From CAYRFF01 sp964423575 (GTDB lineage Bacteria > Bacteroidota > Bacteroidia > Chitinophagales > Saprospiraceae): a stretch of 64,000 nt of DNA. Under the pieces are notes generated by a model that was given only the letters and a program-made list of their open reading frames with translations, ran no database searches and was not told where the DNA came from. Location: positions 93,620-157,619 of the forward strand of contig CAYRFF010000001.1 of assembly GCA_964423575.1 (NCBI GenBank), given 5' to 3'. Below, one piece after another: positions 7,588 through 15,041 of the stretch. Within the stretch, counting starts at the first letter, position 1, and each line of letters starts with the position of its first letter. Both the position numbers and the translations under genes were made by a program.

Positions 7588-8985
7588 ATGAAAACAAAAT
7601 ATATTGACTTAATTGATCAGACATACTATTTTCCGCAAGAAGAATTTCAACTGGGAAAAAACGGTCTTGAATTTCATGGTGTTGACTTAATGAACCTTGT
7701 GAAAGAATATGGTGCGCCATTGAAATTCACATATCTTCCCAAGATTTCCCAAAACATTCAACTTGCCAAGAAGTGGTTTAAGAAAGCAATTAAAAAGCAC
7801 GATTACGACGGGTTGTATCATTATAGCTATTGCACTAAAAGCTCTCACTTTAAGCATGTGCTTGATGAAGCATTGAAGAATAAAATACATATAGAGACCT
7901 CTTCGGCGTTTGACATTGATATTGTTAAAAACTTGAAGCAGGAGGGAAAGATTACGGATAAAACCTATGTTATCTGTAATGGATTCAAGAGAGATAAATA
8001 TGTGGAAAATATAGCTGAGCTCATTAACAGTGAACATAAGAACTGCTATCCTATCATTGACAACTTTGAAGAGTTGAATCTTCTAAGTGCATCTATAAAT
8101 GGCTCTTTTCAGGTTGGGATCAGAATCGCTTCAGAAGAGGAGCCAAAGTTTGAGTTCTATACCTCACGACTTGGAATAGGTTATAAGGATATCGTGCCGT
8201 TTTATAAGGAGCAGATCAAGGGAAACAAGAATGTAGACTTGAAGATGCTTCACTTTTTTATCAATACGGGAATACGTGATACAGCATACTATTGGAACGA
8301 GTTATTAAAGAGCTTGAAAGTATATGTCGATCTGAAGAAAATATGCCCGACCCTCGATAGTCTGAATATCGGAGGAGGATTTCCGATTAAGAATTCCCTG
8401 GCATTTGACTATGATTATGAATACATGGTAGATGAAATCGTAAATCAGATTAAAAAAGTATGTGATGAAGGTGGAGTTCCGGTACCGGATATATTCACGG
8501 AATTTGGTAGCTTTACAGTAGGAGAGAGTGGCGGTGCGATATATGAAATATTATATCAGAAAAAACAGAACGACCGAGAGAAGTGGAATATGATTAATTC
8601 GTCTTTTATAACAACCTTACCTGATTCATGGGCAATTAACAAGCGTTTTGTAATGCTGCCCCTGAATAGATGGGAAGATGAGTATGAAAGAGTGTTTCTA
8701 GGTGGACTTACTTGCGATAGCGATGATTATTATAACAGTGAACAACACGTCGCTGCCATTTATCTACCTAAGTATAAAGAGAATAAGCCACTTTATATCG
8801 GCTTTTTCAATACAGGCGCTTATCAGGAATCGATAGGTGGATATGGCGGACTACAACACTGCCTTATCCCTGCGCCTAAACATGTTTTAATCGATCGTGA
8901 TGAAAACAATAATGTAATAACTAAATTATTTGCTAACCAACAAACAAGCGAACAACTATTAAATATTTTAGGATATGGTGACTAA
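7588..8985 (+). CDS. speA: Arginine decarboxylase, alanine-racemase-fold type
   Basis: This 465-residue fold-III PLP enzyme belongs to the form annotated as arginine decarboxylase across Bacteroidota. It is shorter than the ~650-residue E. coli SpeA. The PLP lysine is likely K84 in YCTKSSHF. LNIGGGFP marks the phosphate-binding loop. The C-terminal TCDSDD (375-380) carries the active-site Cys and Asp contributed to the dimer partner. It would convert arginine to agmatine, the substrate of the agmatinase whose start it overlaps by 11 bp. Relatives include carboxynorspermidine and lysine/ornithine decarboxylases; the agmatinase neighbour argues for arginine. Confidence 0.85.
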   Translation: MKTKYIDLIDQTYYFPQEEFQLGKNGLEFHGVDLMNLVKEYGAPLKFTYLPKISQNIQLAKKWFKKAIKKHDYDGLYHYSYCTKSSHFKHVLDEALKNKIHIETSSAFDIDIVKNLKQEGKITDKTYVICNGFKRDKYVENIAELINSEHKNCYPIIDNFEELNLLSASINGSFQVGIRIASEEEPKFEFYTSRLGIGYKDIVPFYKEQIKGNKNVDLKMLHFFINTGIRDTAYYWNELLKSLKVYVDLKKICPTLDSLNIGGGFPIKNSLAFDYDYEYMVDEIVNQIKKVCDEGGVPVPDIFTEFGSFTVGESGGAIYEILYQKKQNDREKWNMINSSFITTLPDSWAINKRFVMLPLNRWEDEYERVFLGGLTCDSDDYYNSEQHVAAIYLPKYKENKPLYIGFFNTGAYQESIGGYGGLQHCLIPAPKHVLIDRDENNNVITKLFANQQTSEQLLNILGYGD

Positions 8986-9913
8986 GACATTCGCAGATAT
9001 TCCGGAGGAATATGCCGGATTATCAGATGCCAAAATCGTTTTAATTCCGGTCCCGTATGATGGGACGAGTACCTGGCAGAAAGGCGCAGACAAAGGTCCG
9101 GAAGCCTTTCTTGATGCTGCCGCAAATATGGAACTCTATGATATTGAAACCGATTCAGAAGTGTATAAGGAAGGTGTATTTCTCGCAGATGCAATTACGG
9201 AAGATAGCAGCCCGGAAGCAATGGTCAATGAAGTACACAGAGTGACGAAAGAGTACATCAAAAGAAATAAATTCGTTACCCTTTTTGGAGGGGAACACAG
9301 TATTTCAATCGGATCTATCAGAGCATTTAATGAATGCTTTGATAATCTGACAGTCTTGCACATTGATGCGCACGCTGACCTACGTAAGGAGTATGACGGT
9401 ACACCTTATAATCATGCCTGCGCGCTTTATGAAGCCAATCAGACAACACATCTTGTCCAGATGGCCATCCGTAGTATGGATGCAGAAGAAAAGAAAGTCA
9501 TGAATTATGACAACGTTTTCTTTGCACATGAAATGGCAAGAGATGATTATTGGATGGATAATGTCATTGAAAGGTTAGGTGAGAATGTATTTATTACCTT
9601 CGATCTGGACGCATTGGACATCTCGATATTCCCTTCTACCGGAACCCCGGAACCGGGAGGATTATTCTGGTATGAAACGCTGCAATTCTTACGCCGTGTT
9701 TTCCAGGAACGCAATGTCGTAGGTTTTGATCTTGTGGAACTATGTCCCAATCCACATGACAAATCATCTGACTTCCTGGCTGCAAAGCTTTATTACAAGA
9801 TGCTTAGTTACAAGTTTGAGCAACCGGAAGGGGATGATCATTACGGGACTGAATTTGAAGACGAATTTAACCCATTTAAAAAACTCAATAAAGGTATTGA
9901 TGATGACTATTGA
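8975..9913 (+). CDS. speB: Agmatinase
   Basis: This 312-residue member of the ureohydrolase (arginase/agmatinase) family carries the binuclear Mn signature: GGEHS (about 109-113), DAHADLR (about 132-138) and FDLDALDIS with TGTPEPGG (about 210-230). It hydrolyses agmatine to putrescine and urea. It overlaps the decarboxylase gene by 11 bp and the following deoxyhypusine-synthase-like gene by 14 bp, so the three are translated as a unit. Agmatinase is preferred to arginase or formiminoglutamase from the operon context. Confidence 0.9.
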   Translation: MVTKTFADIPEEYAGLSDAKIVLIPVPYDGTSTWQKGADKGPEAFLDAAANMELYDIETDSEVYKEGVFLADAITEDSSPEAMVNEVHRVTKEYIKRNKFVTLFGGEHSISIGSIRAFNECFDNLTVLHIDAHADLRKEYDGTPYNHACALYEANQTTHLVQMAIRSMDAEEKKVMNYDNVFFAHEMARDDYWMDNVIERLGENVFITFDLDALDISIFPSTGTPEPGGLFWYETLQFLRRVFQERNVVGFDLVELCPNPHDKSSDFLAAKLYYKMLSYKFEQPEGDDHYGTEFEDEFNPFKKLNKGIDDDY

Positions 9914-10880
9914 AAAAGGAGCGATTTCGCAATTTATAGAAAAACATTTTTTACACTTTAACGCTGCGTCACTTGTCGATGCTGCCAAAGGCTATGAAGC
10001 ACAACTGAAAAATGGTTCCAAAATGCTTGTTTCCATGGCAGGTGCTATGAGTACAGCAGAAATCGGGAAAACATTTGCCGAGATGATTAGGCAGGATAAA
10101 GTACAGATAATCTCTTGCACAGGTGCCAATCTCGAAGAAGATATAATGAATCTCGTTGCGCACAATCACTATAAAAGAGTACCGCATTATCGCGATTTAA
10201 CACCTCAGGACGAATGGGATTTAATGGAGCGTGGGTTAAACCGGGTTACCGATACCTGTATTCCTGAAGAAGAAGCTTTCAGAAGAATTCAGGATCATAT
10301 TGAGAAAATATGGAAAGATGCCGAAGCCAAAGGAGAGCGTTATTTCCCACACGAGTATATGTATAAACTTCTCTTGAGTGGAGTGATGGAAGATTCCTAT
10401 GAAATCGACCTTAAAGACTCATGGATGTATGCTGCAGCGGAGAAAAACCTTCCGATTATTGTTCCGGGCTGGGAAGATAGCACTATGGGGAATATCTTTG
10501 CCAGTTACGTGATTAAGGGCGAGTTAAAAGCTTCCACGGTCAAAACCGGAATTGAATATATGACCTTTCTCGCAGATTGGTACACTGAGAATTCAGGAAA
10601 TGGAATAGGATTTTTCCAAATAGGAGGAGGGATTTCAGGTGACTTTCCCATTTGCGTAGTGCCTATGCTTGCACAGGATCTCGAGCGCACAGATACGCCA
10701 TTCTGGTCATATTTCTGCCAGATAAGTGACTCGACCACGAGTTACGGAAGTTATTCCGGGGCAGTCCCCAATGAAAAGATTACCTGGGGAAAACTCGGCA
10801 TTGATACACCCAAGTTTATCATAGAAAGTGATGCTACGATTGTTGCGCCATTGGTCTTTGCCTATATCTTGGGTATGTAA
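9900..10880 (+). CDS. Deoxyhypusine synthase family protein, probably a polyamine synthase
   Basis: This 326-residue protein has the Rossmann-like deoxyhypusine synthase fold: SMAGAMSTAEIGKTFAEMI and ISCTGANLEEDIMN near the NAD site, FFQIGGG, and the C-terminal NEKITWGKLG with the catalytic lysine of the family. Bacteria lack eIF5A, so homologues here are thought to transfer the aminobutyl group to a free polyamine, giving homospermidine or spermidine. Its place behind arginine decarboxylase and agmatinase supports a role directly after putrescine. The start is ATG 9900 (or 9903), inside the agmatinase gene; the open frame extends further upstream but into conserved agmatinase sequence. Confidence 0.85.
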   Translation: MMTIEKGAISQFIEKHFLHFNAASLVDAAKGYEAQLKNGSKMLVSMAGAMSTAEIGKTFAEMIRQDKVQIISCTGANLEEDIMNLVAHNHYKRVPHYRDLTPQDEWDLMERGLNRVTDTCIPEEEAFRRIQDHIEKIWKDAEAKGERYFPHEYMYKLLLSGVMEDSYEIDLKDSWMYAAAEKNLPIIVPGWEDSTMGNIFASYVIKGELKASTVKTGIEYMTFLADWYTENSGNGIGFFQIGGGISGDFPICVVPMLAQDLERTDTPFWSYFCQISDSTTSYGSYSGAVPNEKITWGKLGIDTPKFIIESDATIVAPLVFAYILGM

Positions 10881-10943
10881 TGATTTTTAGCTTACGCAAA
10901 TGTTGAAGTAGTCTTCGATTATTTGTGAAAACTTAAAAGAATA

Positions 10944-10979
10944 AGAGGGGAGAAGTCAACAAGATTTTCCCCTTTTTTT
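10944..10979 (+). terminator. Intrinsic terminator of the polyamine operon
   Basis: AGGGGA (10946-10951) pairs with TCCCCT (10968-10973) and is followed by a run of T. It lies about 65 bp after the last gene of the operon. Confidence 0.65.
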
Positions 10980-11058
10980 ATGCCATGAATATATTCAGCC
11001 TTGCCCACACTGCAAATAAACTAATCCTTGTGCTGAGACCTATTTTGTAAAGCTGTCA
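10978..11058 (-). pseudogene. Remnant of the 3' end of a second crcB gene
   Basis: On the minus strand this encodes ISLFAVWARLNIFMA and then a stop, matching the end of the intact CrcB at 12848-13216 (ISLFAVWAGLSMVKG). At DNA level 24 consecutive bases at 11003-11026 are identical to 12873-12896. A further shared AAAGCTGT lies at nearly the same offset (11049-11056 versus 12921-12928). No start or upstream coding part remains. Paired crcB genes are common, so a lost paralogue or a partial duplication is the likely origin. Confidence 0.6.
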
Positions 11059-11366
11059 ACTGTTTGTTTTGTCGTCAGATTAATATTAGGGGTAAGGCGT
11101 TTTTGCGGGATATAAACCTGTTAAGCAGTTGTTTTGGAAGTGATCTGAATGGGATGAGAGTTGATTTTTGAGATAATTTTGGAATTATGAATATTAGTTG
11201 TAGTTTACAATCGGTGAACGCCTCTTAAGTGGCACTACTATAGAGCATTGGTTGATTGCGTAAGCTATAACCCCGGATTTTATCTCCTGGAAATGATAGA
11301 AAACGGCCTGAAACACAGGGTAAAGTTTATAAAAGAAAATTGAAGTTTTAACCAAAATATTTAGCC
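11059..11366. other. Intergenic stretch without recognisable feature
   Basis: About 300 bp of AT-rich sequence between the crcB remnant and the T9SS cargo gene. I see no ORF, hairpin or consensus promoter that I would defend. Confidence 0.5.
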
Positions 11367-12248
11367 ATGAAATTAAAATTATTTTACTTGATCTGCTTAG
11401 GTACTTTTATTTTTTCATATTCAAGTCTGTCAGGACAGAATTATAGTATTGTGGAGCCTGGTAAACAATGGAACTCATTGTTTGCGAGTGATCATAGCTA
11501 TGAATATACCACGGTGAAAATGACACTATCAGAAGAATTGACAGAATTTAATGGGAAAGAATATCGTGAGGTATTAAGATATAATTTTAAAACCGGAGAG
11601 TATTTGGATTATTTCAATACTTTTCTGAGAGAAGAAGGAAATATAGTATATGAATATGTTCCTAAAGTAGATAGGGAATTTGAGTTGTTTAATTTTGATA
11701 TGGAAATAGGAGATACGACGCACAGATATTTACCTGGTATATTTCTCTTTGATTTGATTGTTATAGACATAGATTCTGTTACTCTTAATGGCAATTCAGT
11801 ACGAAAGCGTATTGTTCTTGAATGCTCAGGAGAGAATACCTTTGCTTCTGATCCGGTAATATATTGGATTGAAGGTATGGGTGATTATTATGGGACATTA
11901 AGTAATGTGTATTATTGTGATAGTGAACCACTGGAATATCTTCTTTGCTTTTATGAGGATGGTGAAATGTTATGGCAAAATGATTATTATGATTCATGCC
12001 TTATGACATCAACAGAAAAAATTACTGATCTCGGTATATCTGTATATCCCAATCCTTTTTCCGATAAAATCACGATAGAAGGCGCTTCCGATAAAATCGA
12101 TTATAAGATTTACTCACTACTCGGCATGGAAATGATGAATGGACAGTTATCAGGAAACACAATAAATGTTGAATCACTTGACTCAGGAGTTTATTTCCTG
12201 CTTTTAACGATCGATGGTAAAATACAGTCAATTAAAATAGTGAAATAA
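11367..12248 (+). CDS. Secreted protein with T9SS type A sorting domain
   Basis: The protein has 293 residues. It has a signal peptide (LFYLICLGTFIFSYSSLSGQ, about residues 4-24), a middle region I do not recognise (about 25-215), and a C-terminal type A sorting domain (about 218-293). The sorting domain shows the usual landmarks ISVYPNPFSDKITIE, YKIYSLLGMEMMNGQL and SGVYFLLLTIDGK. Type A cargo is exported by the type IX system and normally has the domain cleaved at the cell surface. No partner gene is adjacent. Confidence 0.8.
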   Translation: MKLKLFYLICLGTFIFSYSSLSGQNYSIVEPGKQWNSLFASDHSYEYTTVKMTLSEELTEFNGKEYREVLRYNFKTGEYLDYFNTFLREEGNIVYEYVPKVDREFELFNFDMEIGDTTHRYLPGIFLFDLIVIDIDSVTLNGNSVRKRIVLECSGENTFASDPVIYWIEGMGDYYGTLSNVYYCDSEPLEYLLCFYEDGEMLWQNDYYDSCLMTSTEKITDLGISVYPNPFSDKITIEGASDKIDYKIYSLLGMEMMNGQLSGNTINVESLDSGVYFLLLTIDGKIQSIKIVK

Positions 12249-12511
12249 GGAGAGACTGTTCACTACAAGTCTATAAATTGATAACTGAATATTCCGCTTG
12301 CGACTAGGGAGTCAAGAGCTTTATCCCATACGGTTCTCAGTCGTTCCAATAGAATTAAATCCCAGAATTATTATTTTTTAATATGCATTATTGAACTCTT
12401 TATTATATAGAATGCGATGTATATAGTAGCGTAATTTTATAATTATATATTTATTTAATTTTGAAATACCTTATTCACTCAATTATTTAAGTTTTATAAA
12501 CTAAATTCTAC

Positions 12512-12754
12512 ATGGACATAAAAACAAGGAAAGAGGAGGTAATTAAAGCAATCCTTAGAATCAATGATGAAAATAGAATAATTGTTGTTGAGGAATTTCT
12601 TAGGAAATTGAAGACCCAGGATTATGAAAGCAATTTAAAACCAATGACTGTTCAGGATTTTAACAGAGAAATTGATCAATCCCTCGAAGACATTGCTCGT
12701 GATAATTTAATTGATATTGAGGATTTGAAAGTAGAAATTGAAGAGTGGAAATAA
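12512..12754 (+). CDS. Small helical protein, antitoxin-like, no toxin partner seen
   Basis: This 80-residue acidic protein is predicted to be mostly helical. The C-terminal pattern (ATG-proximal helices, then LIDIEDLKVEIEEWK) resembles the tail of small chromosomal antitoxins of RelE/ParE modules, which often end in a similar EV..EI..W motif. The 93 bp to crcB contain no toxin-sized ORF, so it would be an orphan. The assignment is a pattern judgement, not a family match. Confidence 0.45.
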   Translation: MDIKTRKEEVIKAILRINDENRIIVVEEFLRKLKTQDYESNLKPMTVQDFNREIDQSLEDIARDNLIDIEDLKVEIEEWK

Positions 12755-12847
12755 CAATATCCTTCTAATGCCACAATACAAAGCACCAGGCTGAAAGATT
12801 CTAGATAATGAAATTGGAACATAATCAATTATAAAAATACTCCTATT

Positions 12848-13216
12848 TCATCCCTTAACCATACTCAATCCCGCCCACACTGCAAATAAACTAATCAACA
12901 TACTGCCGGCAATATAAAGAAAAGCTGTGCCGTAGTTGCCCGATTGTAATAAATCCAGATTCTCATAAGCAAAACTCGAAAAGGTTGTATAGCCTCCACA
13001 GAAACCGATGACGAAGAGCATTACCAACTGTGAATCCTCCTTCTGAGTAAACATTCCCAGAAATATCCCGATTAACAGACAACCGACAATATTGGCAATA
13101 AAAGTCCCTAACGGAAAACTCCCTTCAAAATACTTAGCAGCCAGTAGGGAAGTGAGATATCGCAGAATGCTACCCATTCCTCCTCCGATTCCTATTAGTA
13201 ATAGCGTTTTTATCAT
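12848..13216 (-). CDS. crcB: Fluoride-specific ion channel CrcB/Fluc
   Basis: This 122-residue protein has four membrane helices and the Fluc signatures GGGMGSILRY (about 11-20), GTFIANIVGCLLIG (about 37-50) and GFCGGYTTFSSF (about 71-82). The channels form antiparallel dimers that export fluoride down its gradient. I looked for a fluoride riboswitch in the upstream 100 bp and found none. A decayed second copy of its 3' end lies at 10978-11058. Confidence 0.92.
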   Translation of the reverse strand: MIKTLLLIGIGGGMGSILRYLTSLLAAKYFEGSFPLGTFIANIVGCLLIGIFLGMFTQKEDSQLVMLFVIGFCGGYTTFSSFAYENLDLLQSGNYGTAFLYIAGSMLISLFAVWAGLSMVKG

Positions 13217-13242
13217 ATTCGTTTCCTTTTCATGAATTTATG

Positions 13243-13379
13243 ATACAAGATAAATGAAAATTATAATAAGGCTGAGGTAATTAAGAAATTAGCAGAAACG
13301 GAAGCATCTTCTTCAATTGAAAATCCAATTGAATGGGGAGGAATAGTAAGAAAGAATTATAATATCACTAAAAGATAAT
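13243..13379 (+). pseudogene. Startless coding remnant
   Basis: An open stretch of 44 codons ending at a TAA encodes a hydrophilic peptide (AEVIKKLAETEASSSIENPI is its middle) but has no start codon: an in-frame TGA lies directly before it. The ENPIEW core recalls small Bacteroidota proteins of unknown role. Probably the tail of a lost small gene, perhaps from the same accessory set as the antitoxin-like gene. Confidence 0.25.
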
Positions 13380-13388
13380 CAGCGGGCC

Positions 13389-13444
13389 TCATTTCTCATT
13401 TCTCATTTCTCATCTCTCATCTCTCATCTCTCATTCCTCATCCC
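13389..13444. repeat. Heptamer tandem repeat, eight copies
   Basis: Eight 7-bp units are in register: TCATTTC three times, TCATCTC three times, then TCATTCC and TCATCCC. The pyrimidine-rich array is 56 bp long and lies about 100 bp before the GlcNAc-kinase-like gene. Blocks of identical variants point to slipped-strand expansion. Confidence 0.9.
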
Positions 13445-13545
13445 TAGTATACTCGTCTACCTGTCCACTTGTTTACTTATCACTGCTCCCTGCTATCAAT
13501 ATTTTAACTATTTTTACCATATCTAATAATTAAAAACTACACATC

Positions 13546-14412
13546 ATGTGGCTTATTGCTGAAAGTGGATCTACAAGTACTGACTGGCTCCTGATGGGAG
13601 AGAATGACGAAGTAATCGGCGAATTTTACTCACCGGGAATCAATCCTACATTTCTCAGTGAAGAAAGAATTGCAGATATAGTCCAAGAGGCTCTTGGTGG
13701 AAAGCTAGATCTTCACCGGATTCAACAAGTGTTTTTCTTTGGTGCAGGTACCGCCAGTGAACGCCTACAGGAAAAAGCAAGAGCCGGATTGAAGCGCGTA
13801 TTCCTGAATGCTGAAATTTATGCCGACCATGACCTTACTGCCTGTGCCTTCGCTTGCTACGAAGGGGAGGATTGTATCTGCTGTATCCTTGGCACCGGAT
13901 CCAATTCAGTCTTTTTTGATGGAAGTTCTCTGCGTGAAGAAGTCCCATCACTGGCTTATATCCTCGGAGACGAAGCTAGTGGAGTTTATTTCTCCAAGGA
14001 ACTGATACGAGCATACTTCTACAAGAAATTACCTATTGACTTACGTCAAAAATTTGAGGAGAAATATGGTGCAATTGATAAAGACTATCTAATTGAGCGT
14101 GTATATGAGCAAGAACGTCCCAATGCATATCTCGCCTCATTTATGCCCTTTATAATCGAGAACAAGAAACATCCTTTCATTAGGAGTATTCTCAAGAAAG
14201 GAATAAATGAATTTCTGGAATATCATGTAAAATGCTATCCTGAACATTCGCATGCTAAGGCACACTTCGTTGGATCGGTAGCCAGTTTATTAAAAGGAGA
14301 AATTTTGGAAGTTGCAGCTGATTCCGGAGTGGAGGTAGGGCGGTTTTTGCAGAAACCTATTGATGATTTGAAAAGCTATATCATTAAACACAGAAAGAGA
14401 TTACTTCCTTAA
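13546..14412 (+). CDS. BadF/BadG-type ATPase, N-acetylglucosamine kinase-like
   Basis: This 288-residue protein has the sugar-kinase/actin ATPase fold: phosphate-1 motif at ESGSTSTDWLLM (about 5-16), a conserved D in ADHDLTACAFA (about 93-103) as likely catalytic base, phosphate-2 at ILGTGSNSVFFDG (about 114-126), and a GDEASG motif (about 143-148). It matches the Bacteroidota proteins annotated as N-acetylglucosamine kinase in the BadF/BadG/BcrA/BcrD family. The substrate is inferred from the family. A hairpin spans its stop codon, and it is convergent with rpsT. Confidence 0.8.
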   Translation: MWLIAESGSTSTDWLLMGENDEVIGEFYSPGINPTFLSEERIADIVQEALGGKLDLHRIQQVFFFGAGTASERLQEKARAGLKRVFLNAEIYADHDLTACAFACYEGEDCICCILGTGSNSVFFDGSSLREEVPSLAYILGDEASGVYFSKELIRAYFYKKLPIDLRQKFEEKYGAIDKDYLIERVYEQERPNAYLASFMPFIIENKKHPFIRSILKKGINEFLEYHVKCYPEHSHAKAHFVGSVASLLKGEILEVAADSGVEVGRFLQKPIDDLKSYIIKHRKRLLP

Positions 14413-14428
14413 GGAAATAATCTCTTTC
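14393..14428 (+). terminator. Long hairpin across the stop codon
   Basis: A 16-bp stem (14393-14408 with 14413-14428, one mismatch) closes a TTAA tetraloop that contains part of the TAA stop codon. The following sequence is not a clean T-run, so it may act as an RNA 3' end or barrier rather than a textbook terminator. Confidence 0.5.
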
Positions 14429-14448
14429 GTGAGATATAATTAGGCTTT

Positions 14449-14474
14449 CTCGTTATGAGAAATATTATAACGAG
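14449..14474 (-). terminator. Hairpin at the 3' end of rpsT
   Basis: CTCGTTAT (14449-14456) and ATAACGAG (14467-14474) form a perfect 8-bp stem that overlaps the rpsT stop codon. There is no strong T-run on the minus strand, so terminator function is tentative. Confidence 0.4.
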
Positions 14475-14716
14475 TTGATGTGTCTCATCAACATTGATTT
14501 CTTATTGGCGCCTTTGTTCTTGTGCCATATATTACGCTTAACCAACTTGTCTATCATGGAGACAACTTTAGGCAAAAATCCTTCTGCATCCTTCTTGTCA
14601 GTTATGGCCATCAGGTTTTTAATAGCAGTACGTGTAACAGCTTTGTAATATCTGTTATGAAGACGCTTTGCCGCATCCTGACGTACTCTTTTCTCTGCTG
14701 ATTTATGATTTGGCAT
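14465..14716 (-). CDS. rpsT: 30S ribosomal protein S20
   Basis: This 83-residue basic protein has the S20 layout: MPNHKSAEKRVRQDAAKRLH start, two long basic helices, and IWHKNKGANKKSMLMRHINS at the end. It binds 16S rRNA early in 30S assembly. It is monocistronic and divergent from sucA, with a good promoter match upstream. Confidence 0.95.
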   Translation of the reverse strand: MPNHKSAEKRVRQDAAKRLHNRYYKAVTRTAIKNLMAITDKKDAEGFLPKVVSMIDKLVKRNIWHKNKGANKKSMLMRHINSL

Positions 14717-14760
14717 TGATTCCTTTATTTAATTTATACTTACAATTTCTTTTAGCGGTG

Positions 14761-14792
14761 CAAAGGTATGATATTCTCATATAATAACCAAG
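14761..14792 (-). promoter_or_regulatory. Promoter of rpsT
   Basis: On the minus strand, CTTG (14789-14792), a 20-bp spacer and TACCTTTG (14761-14768) match the Bacteroidota consensus, with a perfect -7 box. The box is 44 bp upstream of the start codon. Confidence 0.65.
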
Positions 14793-14978
14793 ATTTTAAT
14801 ACTTTTCGTTAAAGAAAATATTTTCAAGCTTTCCGGTAACTTCTTAGGTCCTTCCACGTTCAATAGAAAGTAATAGATTTTATATGGATTTTAAGGCTTT
14901 TTTACTCTGGTTTTACAATGCTAATCCAGAATGCCAAAAAGAAGCCATTTAACATTCAAGTATATGGATATTTCAAGC

Positions 14979-14986
14979 TATATTTG
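14979..14986 (+). promoter_or_regulatory. -7 box of the sucA promoter
   Basis: TATATTTG is an exact TAnnTTTG match 55 bp before the sucA start. No TTTG lies at the expected -33 distance, so this promoter may need an activator. Confidence 0.45.
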
Positions 14987-15041
14987 CACAAAATTATAAA
15001 TCCATTGAACACCGTTACAGGTTTAAATTTCTTTAAAACGT

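Noticed and set aside
9726..9899. Upstream extension of the deoxyhypusine-synthase-like frame
   Set aside because: It runs through conserved agmatinase codons in another frame and is not family-like; the ATG at 9900 gives the expected N-terminus.
13217..13300. Possible fluoride riboswitch upstream of crcB
   Set aside because: I looked for the conserved pseudoknot sequences on the minus strand and did not find them.
13389..13444. Repeat array as a CRISPR candidate
   Set aside because: Units are 7 bp and contiguous without spacers; no cas gene is in the window.
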